From Actinomycetes bacterium (GTDB taxonomy: Bacteria; Actinomycetota; Acidimicrobiia; Spongiisociales; UBA5794), in assembly GCA_024275815.1 (NCBI GenBank), contig JAJRYI010000389.1, positions 1 to 5,334 on the forward strand: a stretch of 5,334 nucleotides of DNA, in the 5' to 3' direction. Under the pieces are notes generated by a model. It saw only the letters and a program-made list of their open reading frames with translations, was not told where the DNA came from and ran no database searches. The position numbers and the translations under genes are program-made. This document shows positions 1-5,334 of this stretch, in pieces. Every line of letters starts with the position of its first letter. Positions within the stretch are counted from its first letter, which is position 1.

Positions 1-1605
1 AAGGGCAGTGACGATCGCTCGTTTCTGCTCCGGTTTCACCCGCCCGAAGATCGACGTCGCATCGACGATCTCGGCGAACCGGGGATCCTGCGGATCGGGA
101 AGGTTCGTCGCATCGATCGACACGATGCCGGGAACTCCGACACGAGCGGCTATCGCCGACACCGTGCCTGCACCATCCCCTGAGATGACCTTCACATCGA
201 CCCCCTGAGAGAGGAAGTAGCCGATCGTCGCTTCAGCGTCGGCCCGCGTCTCTTCAGAGAACACGAGGAGCAGAACGGGTGGTCCCGGGTCGATGGATCC
301 AGCGATGACGGCGTCGCGCGAGGTCCGTGCCAGCATGAGCACCCGCTGGCCTTCATCGGTGAACCGGGCCAGGTCCATCTCGAACTTCTCCCGATCATCT
401 GAGTCGAGTACGAACTCTGGTGCACCCACGACCCACGCTGATCCATCGGCGAGCACGACGGCAGACATCTTTCGCTCCGATGAGAACGGGATCCGATGCT
501 CGGCGGGCTGCACTCCATCGTGTGGGAACGCATCTCGCAACGCCTGCATCGTCGCGTTGGGGTCGGGGTCCGAAGCTGCGATCGAGCCGAGCAGGACCGA
601 CACGTCTCGGTCGATCCCGGCGATGCTCTCCCACCGGGCGAAGACGATGCGACCCGTGGTCAAAGTTCCGGTCTTGTCCACACAGATGGTGTCGACCCTC
701 GCGAGCGTCTCGACTGCGGGAAGTTCCTGTACCAGCACGTTGCGTCGGCCGAGGGCGACGACCGCCACAGCGAGGGACATCGAGACGAGCAGGACGAGTC
801 CCTGAGGCACCATGGCAACGACGCCGGCCACCGCTCCAACCAGGCCTTCAGCGATCGACTGGCCGGACTGAAGCTGGCTCCACACCAGCAGGGCAGACGT
901 CGGCACGATGAGCCACGTGACGATCTTGAGTATCTGGTCGATCGCCGATCTCAGCTCGCTCTTGGAGAGCGAGAACTGCTTGGCTTCCGCCGCCAGAACG
1001 TTCGCGTACGCATCGGCACCGACCGCGGTCACCCCGACGACGCCGGTTCCCGAAACCACGAAGCTACCGCTCATGACGGTCGACCCCGCGAGCTTGAGTA
1101 TCGGATCGGATTCACCCGTGAGGAGTGCCTCTGAGATCTCGAGACCATCGCTCGAGATCACGGTGGCATCGACGGGAACCTGTAACCCCCGAGCGAGAAG
1201 CAGCACGTCACCCCGAACGATCTGATCGACGGGGATCTCTTCATCACCGTCGGCGCGTCGCACGGTGGCCTTCGGTGCGACGAGCAGCGTCAGCTTGTCG
1301 AGGGTCCGCTTGGCTCGAAGCTCCTGGATGATGCCGATGAGTGCATTGGTGACCATGACGATTCCGAACATCGCGTCGAGTGGATGTCCGAACACGAGGA
1401 TCACCACGAGCAACACGCCGATGATCGCGTTGAAACGTGTGACGACGTTGGCTCGCAGGATGTTCGCCAGCGATCGGGACTCCGCAGCGTCGACGACGTT
1501 GACGTCTCCCGATCGAACCCGCTCGTCGACCTGGTCCTGGGTCAGTGGCTCGAAACTCTCCAGGACAGCAACGTCACCGTCATCGCTCACCGAAGGTGTC
1601 TCCAT
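1..1605 (-). CDS. CtpE-like P-type cation-transporting ATPase (3' part beyond window)
   Basis: This is an integral membrane pump that couples ATP hydrolysis to cation transport. 535 codons are open and no stop occurs before the left edge; about 250 residues (the GDGxND hinge and the last helices) should lie outside. Visible parts in order: helices at about 57-73 and 77-93; actuator domain with TGES at 163-166; helices at about 224-243 and 251-285, with PQGL at 267-270; phosphorylation motif DKTGT with Asp310; nucleotide-binding FSSERKMS at 374-381 and GAPE at 394-397; ISGD at 474-477; FGRVKPEQK at 520-528. LVQELPAVE before DKTGT and the FGRVKPEQKRA block resemble mycobacterial CtpE, linked to calcium uptake, but the ion cannot be read from sequence. 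The ATG at 1605 has no clear ribosome site; an in-frame GTG at 1590 is preceded by GGAG nine bases away and may be the true start. Either start overlaps the pyrophosphatase 3' end, suggesting coupled translation. PQGL replaces the common PEGL, and ISGD is followed by GAGT rather than NPxT. Confidence 0.9.
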   Translation of the reverse strand, partial: METPSVSDDGDVAVLESFEPLTQDQVDERVRSGDVNVVDAAESRSLANILRANVVTRFNAIIGVLLVVILVFGHPLDAMFGIVMVTNALIGIIQELRAKRTLDKLTLLVAPKATVRRADGDEEIPVDQIVRGDVLLLARGLQVPVDATVISSDGLEISEALLTGESDPILKLAGSTVMSGSFVVSGTGVVGVTAVGADAYANVLAAEAKQFSLSKSELRSAIDQILKIVTWLIVPTSALLVWSQLQSGQSIAEGLVGAVAGVVAMVPQGLVLLVSMSLAVAVVALGRRNVLVQELPAVETLARVDTICVDKTGTLTTGRIVFARWESIAGIDRDVSVLLGSIAASDPDPNATMQALRDAFPHDGVQPAEHRIPFSSERKMSAVVLADGSAWVVGAPEFVLDSDDREKFEMDLARFTDEGQRVLMLARTSRDAVIAGSIDPGPPVLLLVFSEETRADAEATIGYFLSQGVDVKVISGDGAGTVSAIAARVGVPGIVSIDATNLPDPQDPRFAEIVDATSIFGRVKPEQKRAIVTAL

Positions 1606-2200
1606 AGTCACGCATCGCTGCTCGTACGACGTTCTGTGCGTGCTCGGCTCCATAGATCATCGGAATCGAGACCGTCCCCGGCTCGCCCGGGACGGACTTG
1701 TAGGACAGGAAGTAGTGCTCGATGCGTGAGACGAGCGTTGTCGGGAGATCGGAGATGTCCTGCACGTCGGCCCACACCGGATCGGCGTCGAGGATGCCGA
1801 TGATCTTGTCGTCTGCCTCTCCCCCATCGATCATCTGTAGCCCCCCGACAACGCGCGCGCTGATGAGGACCTCGATCCTGTTGATCGGCCGTTCAGAGAT
1901 CACACAGATGTCGAGAGGATCCCCGTCGGATCGGTCTGTCCCCTCACAGAGTTCGGCAACGTGAACGTCACAGAACGTTCGTGGGATGAAACCGTAGAGC
2001 ACCGGTGGTGACGATGACCCCTGCTGTGGCCGGTCCACTTTCAGGTATCCGGTCTCTTTGTCGACCTCGTACTTGACCACGTCGAACGGTGTGATCTCGA
2101 TGAAGGCGTTCACCCGCAACGGGGCATCATCGCCGGCCGACAGGCCGTGCCATGGATGCGGTCGCCATCGATAGAAGGGGGCAGGGAACGCCATCAGCAC
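1580..2200 (-). CDS. ppa: Family I inorganic pyrophosphatase, Chlamydia/Bacteroidetes-like subtype
   Basis: A soluble cytoplasmic enzyme that hydrolyses pyrophosphate to two phosphates, pulling biosynthetic reactions forward; it normally needs Mg. The 206-residue product aligns by eye with E. coli Ppa and keeps every active-site residue I could map: Glu35, Lys43, Glu45, Arg57, Tyr69, the DGDPLD signature at 92-97 (Asp92, Asp94, Asp97), Asp125, Asp130, Lys132, Tyr167 and Lys168. Two features set it apart from the usual enzyme: an N-terminal extension with HPWHGL at 15-20, and an insert of about 13 residues between Tyr69 and the signature that carries Cys77 and Cys85. Both are traits I recall from the chlamydial and Bacteroidetes subtype. 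The start is either GTG at 2200 or ATG at 2194; neither has a clear ribosome site, which fits a leaderless transcript. Its last 26 bases overlap the ATPase reading frame if that gene starts at 1605. Very confident of function; subtype is from memory. Confidence 0.95.
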   Translation of the reverse strand: MLMAFPAPFYRWRPHPWHGLSAGDDAPLRVNAFIEITPFDVVKYEVDKETGYLKVDRPQQGSSSPPVLYGFIPRTFCDVHVAELCEGTDRSDGDPLDICVISERPINRIEVLISARVVGGLQMIDGGEADDKIIGILDADPVWADVQDISDLPTTLVSRIEHYFLSYKSVPGEPGTVSIPMIYGAEHAQNVVRAAMRDYGDTFGER

Positions 2201-2205
2201 TGTCT

Positions 2206-2211
2206 AGCATA
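2206..2211 (-). promoter_or_regulatory. Possible -10 element of a leaderless promoter for the pyrophosphatase gene
   Basis: Reading on the minus strand, TATGCT matches the actinobacterial TANNNT -10 pattern and is followed by only five bases (AGACA) before the GTG at 2200. This spacing would put the transcript start at or next to the start codon, as in leaderless mRNAs common in Actinomycetota. It also agrees with the absence of a ribosome-binding site. No convincing -35 hexamer is seen at the expected distance, and a six-base match can occur by chance. Confidence 0.4.
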
Positions 2212-2248
2212 CGACGTCCACCTGTGCCGCCGCGATGAACAGGGAGGA

Positions 2249-3043
2249 TCAGACGGCAAGGGCCTCGTGCGCCGTCTCATGGACCCGGGTGCCGAGGGCC
2301 ACGACTGTCTGGTGTGCCGAGGCCGGATCGAGACCCGAGACGATGATCTTTGCTCCGAACCACCCTTCCGTGTTCCAGACGGCGCCGTCTGGAAGCTCCG
2401 CGGCAGTGAACCCGTCATCGAACGGCCAGGGGTTGGCGTACAGATACGCTTCACCGGCCGGGTACCACCCGATCGCGATCTGAGCGTTCGTCGGCGTGCC
2501 CTCGTAGTCCACGAGCTTCTGGCTGTACCACTCCGTGGCGATGTCGAACCCGTGCGGCCACAGATGCGGCCCGGTGATCTCCCCATCCAGAGAAGCGTTG
2601 ATCTCGTCGAAGGCAGCGACCACGTCGGTAGCCACCGCAAGGAACTCTGCAGCATGATCCGCTTCGTACACCTGGTCGGCGTCCTCTGCGTACCGCTCCT
2701 GATCGATCTCGATAGCCGAACCACGGGAGGCAGCGAGCAGGGCAACCGCGTCACCGATCGACCTGGGAGATGGTTCAGCGTTCAGGTCGATGACCCGCCG
2801 AGTGTCGCCGGCGACGAGCACGATCTCGTGATCGACCAGGTCGAGCGTCGATACGAGTTCGGTACCGTCGACCATCGGTGTCGGTGCGGTGATGAGACCT
2901 CGGGGCCCGACACCCATTGCAACGTGCTCCCATCGTGGGTGTGGCGGTGCGCCGGCACGCGGCAGGGCCGTGAGCGCTTGGGCGTAGCGTTGCAGGGTTT
3001 CACGAGTGGCCTCCCAGTCCTCGGGCAGTGGTCCAATGCTCAT
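2249..3043 (-). CDS. DUF5996-like protein of unknown function
   Basis: A 264-residue soluble protein with no signal peptide or membrane helix. By eye it follows the layout I recall for DUF5996: an N-terminal WEATRETLQRY block (10-20), a PRGLITAP block (47-54), a DLVDHEIVL strand (68-76), a helical middle (about 128-152), a GFDIATEWYS block (165-174), and an aromatic stretch with GWYPAGEAYLYANPWP at 192-207. The DUF has no established function. Ribosome site GAAAGG lies six bases before the ATG at 3043, supporting this start. The gene is 58 bases after the membrane protein gene and 48 bases before the pyrophosphatase gene, with no obvious terminator on either side, so it may be in one transcript with them. 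It is rich in Trp, Tyr and acidic residues. The real coding frame is confirmed by this conserved architecture rather than by the long opposite-strand frame over the same bases. The family call is from memory and would need a profile search. Confidence 0.75.
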   Translation of the reverse strand: MSIGPLPEDWEATRETLQRYAQALTALPRAGAPPHPRWEHVAMGVGPRGLITAPTPMVDGTELVSTLDLVDHEIVLVAGDTRRVIDLNAEPSPRSIGDAVALLAASRGSAIEIDQERYAEDADQVYEADHAAEFLAVATDVVAAFDEINASLDGEITGPHLWPHGFDIATEWYSQKLVDYEGTPTNAQIAIGWYPAGEAYLYANPWPFDDGFTAAELPDGAVWNTEGWFGAKIIVSGLDPASAHQTVVALGTRVHETAHEALAV

Positions 3044-3101
3044 GGTTGGCCTTTCGTTCGACTAGTGCCTTCAACCGGCATCGCCTCACGAGATTCCAGG
3101 T

Positions 3102-3635
3102 TTAGGTGCCGGACCAGTCCTCATCGTCATCGTGGCCCATCGCTCGCATGATGGACACGCTGAAGAACAGGATCACACCGACTGCGATCCCGAAGCCGAA
3201 GGTCGAGAACGCGATGATGGAGAAGTCGAACCGACTCGGTTCCACCTTGATCGCGATGATCCCGAGCGGGTGAAGGCTCGTTCGATACTCGCCACCACTG
3301 GCCACGTCGATCTCGATCTCCGTCGATCCACTCGGGAGAACCTTCCAATCCCCGACGTAGTGCACGACTGTGTCCCGATTGTCGAGTGCCAGCGTGTCCC
3401 CGTCGTTGAAGGTCCACACGGGCGGCACATCGAGCACGTTCTGACCTCCCTCGATGAGTTCAGCCGATCCGACGGGGATCTCGAGTGTCACGGTTGCTGG
3501 TTCGGCGACACCGTTCGTGTAGACGAGAAGCGCTATCGACGAGAGCACGAACATGATCAGCGTGCTACCAGCGATGAACGCCAGTAGCTCGAGAAGACGT
3601 CGACGTCCCGGACCCGACTGACTGCCGCCTGCCAT
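3102..3635 (-). CDS. Two-helix membrane protein with a degenerate cupredoxin-like outer domain
   Basis: A 177-residue protein of unknown function. Residues 1-14 are basic and cytoplasmic (RRR at 11-13). A helix spans about 15-38, an outer domain about 40-135, a second helix about 137-163, and the tail (HDDDEDW, 168-174) is acidic and cytoplasmic. The outer domain has the rhythm of a cupredoxin: FNDGDTLALDN (76-86), then TVVH with His92, then a SLHPLG element (120-125) followed by a final strand. In blue copper proteins and COX2 this last element carries Cys, His and Met ligands; here Ser120, His122 and Leu124 stand in their place, so copper binding is unlikely or altered. A strong ribosome site, AGGAG seven bases before the ATG at 3635, supports the start. 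It lies directly after subunit III of the oxidase, which suggests an accessory or assembly role. It is not COX2: it lacks the CuA CxxxC motif. The cupredoxin reading is by eye only. Confidence 0.8.
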   Translation of the reverse strand: MAGGSQSGPGRRRLLELLAFIAGSTLIMFVLSSIALLVYTNGVAEPATVTLEIPVGSAELIEGGQNVLDVPPVWTFNDGDTLALDNRDTVVHYVGDWKVLPSGSTEIEIDVASGGEYRTSLHPLGIIAIKVEPSRFDFSIIAFSTFGFGIAVGVILFFSVSIMRAMGHDDDEDWSGT

Positions 3636-3715
3636 GTCTCTGCTCCTGATCCTGATGTGTCGTGGGGTTCTGCCAGAGGGAAACCGATCCCCCGGCGTTC
3701 TCAGATGCGCTCATT

Positions 3716-3735
3716 CACCGGTGTTCGGTGCACCG
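3716..3735 (-). repeat. Clustered CACCG/CGGTG inverted repeats in the gap after ctaE
   Basis: Twenty bases hold three alternating half-sites: CACCG at 3716-3720, CGGTG at 3726-3730 and CACCG at 3731-3735. They form a 10-base perfect palindrome (3726-3735), an 8-base palindrome CACCGGTG (3716-3723) and a potential 5-bp hairpin with a 5-base loop (3716-3730). This lies in the 132-base gap between ctaE and the membrane protein gene, about 80-100 bases before the latter's ATG. No T-run follows, so it is a poor intrinsic terminator. It could be an operator, a small attenuating or mRNA-processing hairpin, or chance in GC-rich DNA. The rest of the gap shows only the AGGAG ribosome site and no convincing promoter. 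Confidence 0.35.
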
Positions 3736-3767
3736 TCGAGGCTATCGGGGGGACATCGCGTCCATGC

Positions 3768-4364
3768 TCAGAACAGGTACAACGTCGGGTAGATGATCAC
3801 CCAGGCGAGATCGACGAAGTGCCAGTACTTGACCACACCCTCGACGGCCCAGTAGTCCTTCGACCCGTAGTGCCCCCTGAGACCGAGAACGAGCACGGTC
3901 GCCAACCCGATCAATCCGGTGACCACGTGGAACGCATGGAGCCCGATGAGCATGAAGTAGGACGAGCCGTACGGCGTCTCCGGTGGGTACGAGATGATCG
4001 CTTCTTTCAGCTCGATCGTCACGCCACCGAGGAAGATCAGGCCCATCGCGATCGTGAACGACGTGAAGATGACGAAGTTCCGCCGGTGGTTGTACCTGAT
4101 CGACGTCTCTGCCAGGAACGCGCTGACCGATGACACGAGCAGCACGATGGTGAGACCGAGAGCGAGGGCCTGGTTGAGATGCTCTGGCTTCAACGTCCCT
4201 GTCGAGTACCAGCGGGCCGACAGGAACGCACCGAAGAGGAACGTTTCTGAGACGATGAACAACCACAGCCCGATTCGGTTGGCCCTCGGCTGGAAGGACA
4301 TGTCCTGGTGGTACTCACCGTGTGGCTCGGTACCTGCTGCCTCGTGGGTCGTGTCGAGTGCCAT
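3768..4364 (-). CDS. ctaE: Cytochrome c oxidase subunit III
   Basis: Subunit III of an aa3-type heme-copper oxidase in the cytoplasmic membrane. It binds no redox metal; in known oxidases it stabilises subunit I and supports sustained proton uptake. The 198-residue product is the short, five-helix form (helices at about 30-50, 65-85, 98-118, 135-160 and 178-197), without the first two helices of mitochondrial COX3. Family marks are WLFIVSETFLFGAF at 34-47 with the conserved Glu40, GLHAFHVVTG at 141-150, and the C-terminal YWHFVDLAWV at 180-189 with His182 and Asp185. It ends shortly after that helix, as usual. The ATG at 4364 shares its A with the TGA of the subunit IV gene (TGATG), and GGAG sits 11 bases upstream, so translation is probably coupled. 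The length is normal for an actinobacterial-type subunit and nothing is missing. Confidence 0.97.
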   Translation of the reverse strand: MALDTTHEAAGTEPHGEYHQDMSFQPRANRIGLWLFIVSETFLFGAFLSARWYSTGTLKPEHLNQALALGLTIVLLVSSVSAFLAETSIRYNHRRNFVIFTSFTIAMGLIFLGGVTIELKEAIISYPPETPYGSSYFMLIGLHAFHVVTGLIGLATVLVLGLRGHYGSKDYWAVEGVVKYWHFVDLAWVIIYPTLYLF

Positions 4365-4588
4365 CAGTGATCATCGCTCCAGAGTGCCCGCACGTGCATG
4401 AATACATCGAGGATGATCCACCCCTTCAACGCCACGAACGGAAGGAGCGGCAACAACGGGTTCGTGACGCTGGTTGCTACGAAGTACTCGATGACCGTCA
4501 GCACAGCCAGTATCAGGGCGGCGATGACCCCCTTGAGGGTCGCCTTCCTGATCGCTTCGTCATCGATGGCGACCTGGTCGATCGTCAT
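4364..4588 (-). CDS. ctaF: Prokaryotic-type cytochrome c oxidase subunit IV
   Basis: A 74-residue small membrane subunit of the oxidase, of the bacterial COX4 type, thought to stabilise the complex. Visible are a polar N-terminus (1-17), a helix at about 18-38, and a second hydrophobic stretch at about 44-66 that contains the family block ALKGWIILDVFMHVRALW (53-70). The product ends a few residues later, typical for this compact form. The ATG at 4588 overlaps the TGA of the subunit I gene by four bases (ATGA). A purine-rich AAGGGGGA lies about six bases upstream and supports this start. Its position between subunits I and III matches many actinobacterial and other bacterial oxidase operons. 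The symbol follows common use for this small subunit; naming varies between species. Confidence 0.92.
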   Translation of the reverse strand: MTIDQVAIDDEAIRKATLKGVIAALILAVLTVIEYFVATSVTNPLLPLLPFVALKGWIILDVFMHVRALWSDDH

Positions 4589-5334
4589 GCCGGTCCCCCT
4601 TCTTGTTCATCTCCCCGGCCATCACCGGGATCTTGCGGTTGCTCTGCATCGGGGAAGTGGGCGTGGACCGATCCCGCTACGCCGTAGGCATAGGGGTGCC
4701 CGATCACGACCGGCTGTGACGTGAAGTTGTGTTCCGGCGGTGGCGACGGGACGAGCCACTCGAGCGTGCGCGCCTTCCACGGGTTCGGCCCGACCTTCGG
4801 ACCCCAGATCGCCGACCACACGAGGTTCCCAACGAACAGGAGGAAACTCGCTCCAAGGATGAGCGCCGACACCGATGCGAACTTGTTGGCGCCTTCGAAC
4901 GCGGGCGGGTAATCACCGATCCTCCGGTTCATGCCGTTCATCCCAACCCAGAACAACGGGATGAAGGTGAAGTTGAACGCGACGGTGACCCAGATGACGA
5001 AGATCTTGCCTGCCGTTTCGTTGTACATCCTTCCGGTGAACTTGGGGAACCAGTAGAACATGGCGGCGAGGAGGGCGAAGATCGACCCACCCACGATCGT
5101 GTAGTGGAAGTGAGCCACGACGAAGTACGTGTCGTGGAGATGGATGTCGGTGGCGACGTCGGCGAGGAAGATGCCGGTGATGCCGCCGATCGTGAAGTTG
5201 AACAGCCACCCGAACGCGACGACGAGTGGCGTTCGGAACCACAGCTTGCCCTGCCAGAGAGTTCCGAGGATCCCGAGGAAGATGACACCGGTGGGTATCG
5301 ATATCGCCTCGGTGAGGATCATGAAGGGACCGTG
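4585..5334 (-). CDS. ctaD: Cytochrome c oxidase subunit I, C-terminal part (5' end beyond window)
   Basis: The catalytic subunit that reduces oxygen to water at a heme a3-CuB centre and pumps protons. Only the last 249 codons are present; the frame is open to the right edge, so the in-frame ATG at 5322 is internal and not a start. Numbering from the window edge, five helices remain (about 8-28, 35-59, 71-97, 108-131, 146-170). His67 and Asp68 match the Mg-site pair, His75 the heme a3 ligand, His77 the heme a ligand, and Arg137-Arg138 the propionate-binding pair of bovine COX1 (H368, D369, H376, H378, R438, R439). The block LEWLVPSPPPEHNF at 191-204 is a standard C-terminal mark. The CuB histidines and the D-channel region lie outside. 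Unusual: the PTGVK element of the K channel reads PTGVI, with Ile18 replacing bovine K319 in a gap-free alignment. The final 30 residues are acidic and proline/glycine-rich. Confidence 0.97.
   Translation of the reverse strand, partial: HGPFMILTEAISIPTGVIFLGILGTLWQGKLWFRTPLVVAFGWLFNFTIGGITGIFLADVATDIHLHDTYFVVAHFHYTIVGGSIFALLAAMFYWFPKFTGRMYNETAGKIFVIWVTVAFNFTFIPLFWVGMNGMNRRIGDYPPAFEGANKFASVSALILGASFLLFVGNLVWSAIWGPKVGPNPWKARTLEWLVPSPPPEHNFTSQPVVIGHPYAYGVAGSVHAHFPDAEQPQDPGDGRGDEQEGGPA

Noticed and set aside
293..805. 170-codon plus-strand open frame
   Set aside because: It lies opposite the ATPase phosphorylation and nucleotide-binding domains; its Ser/Thr/Arg-rich product is typical of an antisense shadow.
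496..1134. 212-codon plus-strand open frame
   Set aside because: It is antisense to the conserved core of the P-type ATPase (TGES to DKTGT), with a low-complexity Arg/His/Asp composition and no motif.
2194..2754. 186-codon minus-strand frame overlapping the DUF5996-like gene
   Set aside because: It is an alternate frame of the same strand with Arg/Ser/Pro-rich composition; the overlapping frame has the family blocks and ribosome site.
2147..3151. 334-codon open frame on the plus strand opposite the DUF5996-like gene
   Set aside because: It is antisense to a gene with a good ribosome site and recognisable family blocks, runs across two gene boundaries, and its product is Arg-rich and without any recognisable domain: a GC-rich shadow frame.
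3102..3635. The membrane protein as cytochrome oxidase subunit II
   Set aside because: It lacks the CxxxC CuA motif and the COX2 topology (two N-terminal helices followed by an outer domain); the helices flank the outer domain instead.
3673..3700. GGGGGATCGGTTTCCC on the minus strand as an intrinsic terminator after ctaE
   Set aside because: The possible stem is short and needs mismatches or G-U pairs, and no T-run follows it.
3742..4266. 174-codon minus-strand frame over ctaE
   Set aside because: The same bases encode an unmistakable COX3 in another frame; this product is Arg/His/Asp-rich without motifs.
5320..5322. ATG at 5322 as the start of subunit I
   Set aside because: The frame continues upstream to the window edge and the protein would lack all early helices and the CuB ligands; the ATG is internal.

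Overview
This 5,334-base window carries seven genes, all on the minus strand and tightly packed, so transcription reads from high to low coordinates. Base composition is GC-rich (about 60% by eye). The gene families (a CtpE-like P-type ATPase, a short five-helix COX3, a 74-residue COX4, a DUF5996-like protein) suggest an aerobic member of the Actinomycetota or a close relative, possibly an Acidimicrobiia-like environmental lineage. That placement is inferred from gene content; the window has no rRNA or other phylogenetic marker.

Right part (3636-5334): the end of an aa3-type cytochrome c oxidase operon. It holds the last 249 codons of subunit I (ctaD), then a 74-residue subunit IV, then subunit III (ctaE). 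The three are joined by ATGA and TGATG stop/start overlaps, so they are probably translationally coupled. Subunit II is not visible and presumably lies beyond the right edge. Subunit I keeps the heme a, heme a3 and Mg-site ligands. It has isoleucine exactly where the K-channel lysine (bovine K319) is expected, which is the most interesting single observation here.

Middle part (2249-3635): after a 132-base gap comes a two-helix membrane protein whose outer domain looks like a cupredoxin fold that lost its copper site. Next is a soluble 264-residue protein resembling DUF5996. The gap before the membrane protein contains a small cluster of CACCG/CGGTG inverted repeats. A possible ECF-type promoter lies before the DUF5996-like gene.

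Left part (1-2211): a family I inorganic pyrophosphatase of the subtype best known from Chlamydiae, Bacteroidetes and Leptospira, preceded by a possible leaderless-type -10 element. Its 3' end overlaps the start of a CtpE-like P-type cation ATPase that runs off the left edge after 535 codons.

Together the genes concern membrane energetics: oxygen reduction with proton pumping, pyrophosphate hydrolysis and ATP-driven cation transport. No mobile element, CRISPR array, tRNA or rRNA is visible, and there is no gene-free stretch longer than about 130 bases. I do not see a clearly new biological system. The strongest leads are the altered K-channel position in subunit I, the metal-site-less cupredoxin-like protein in the oxidase cluster, and the unusual pyrophosphatase coupled to a cation pump.
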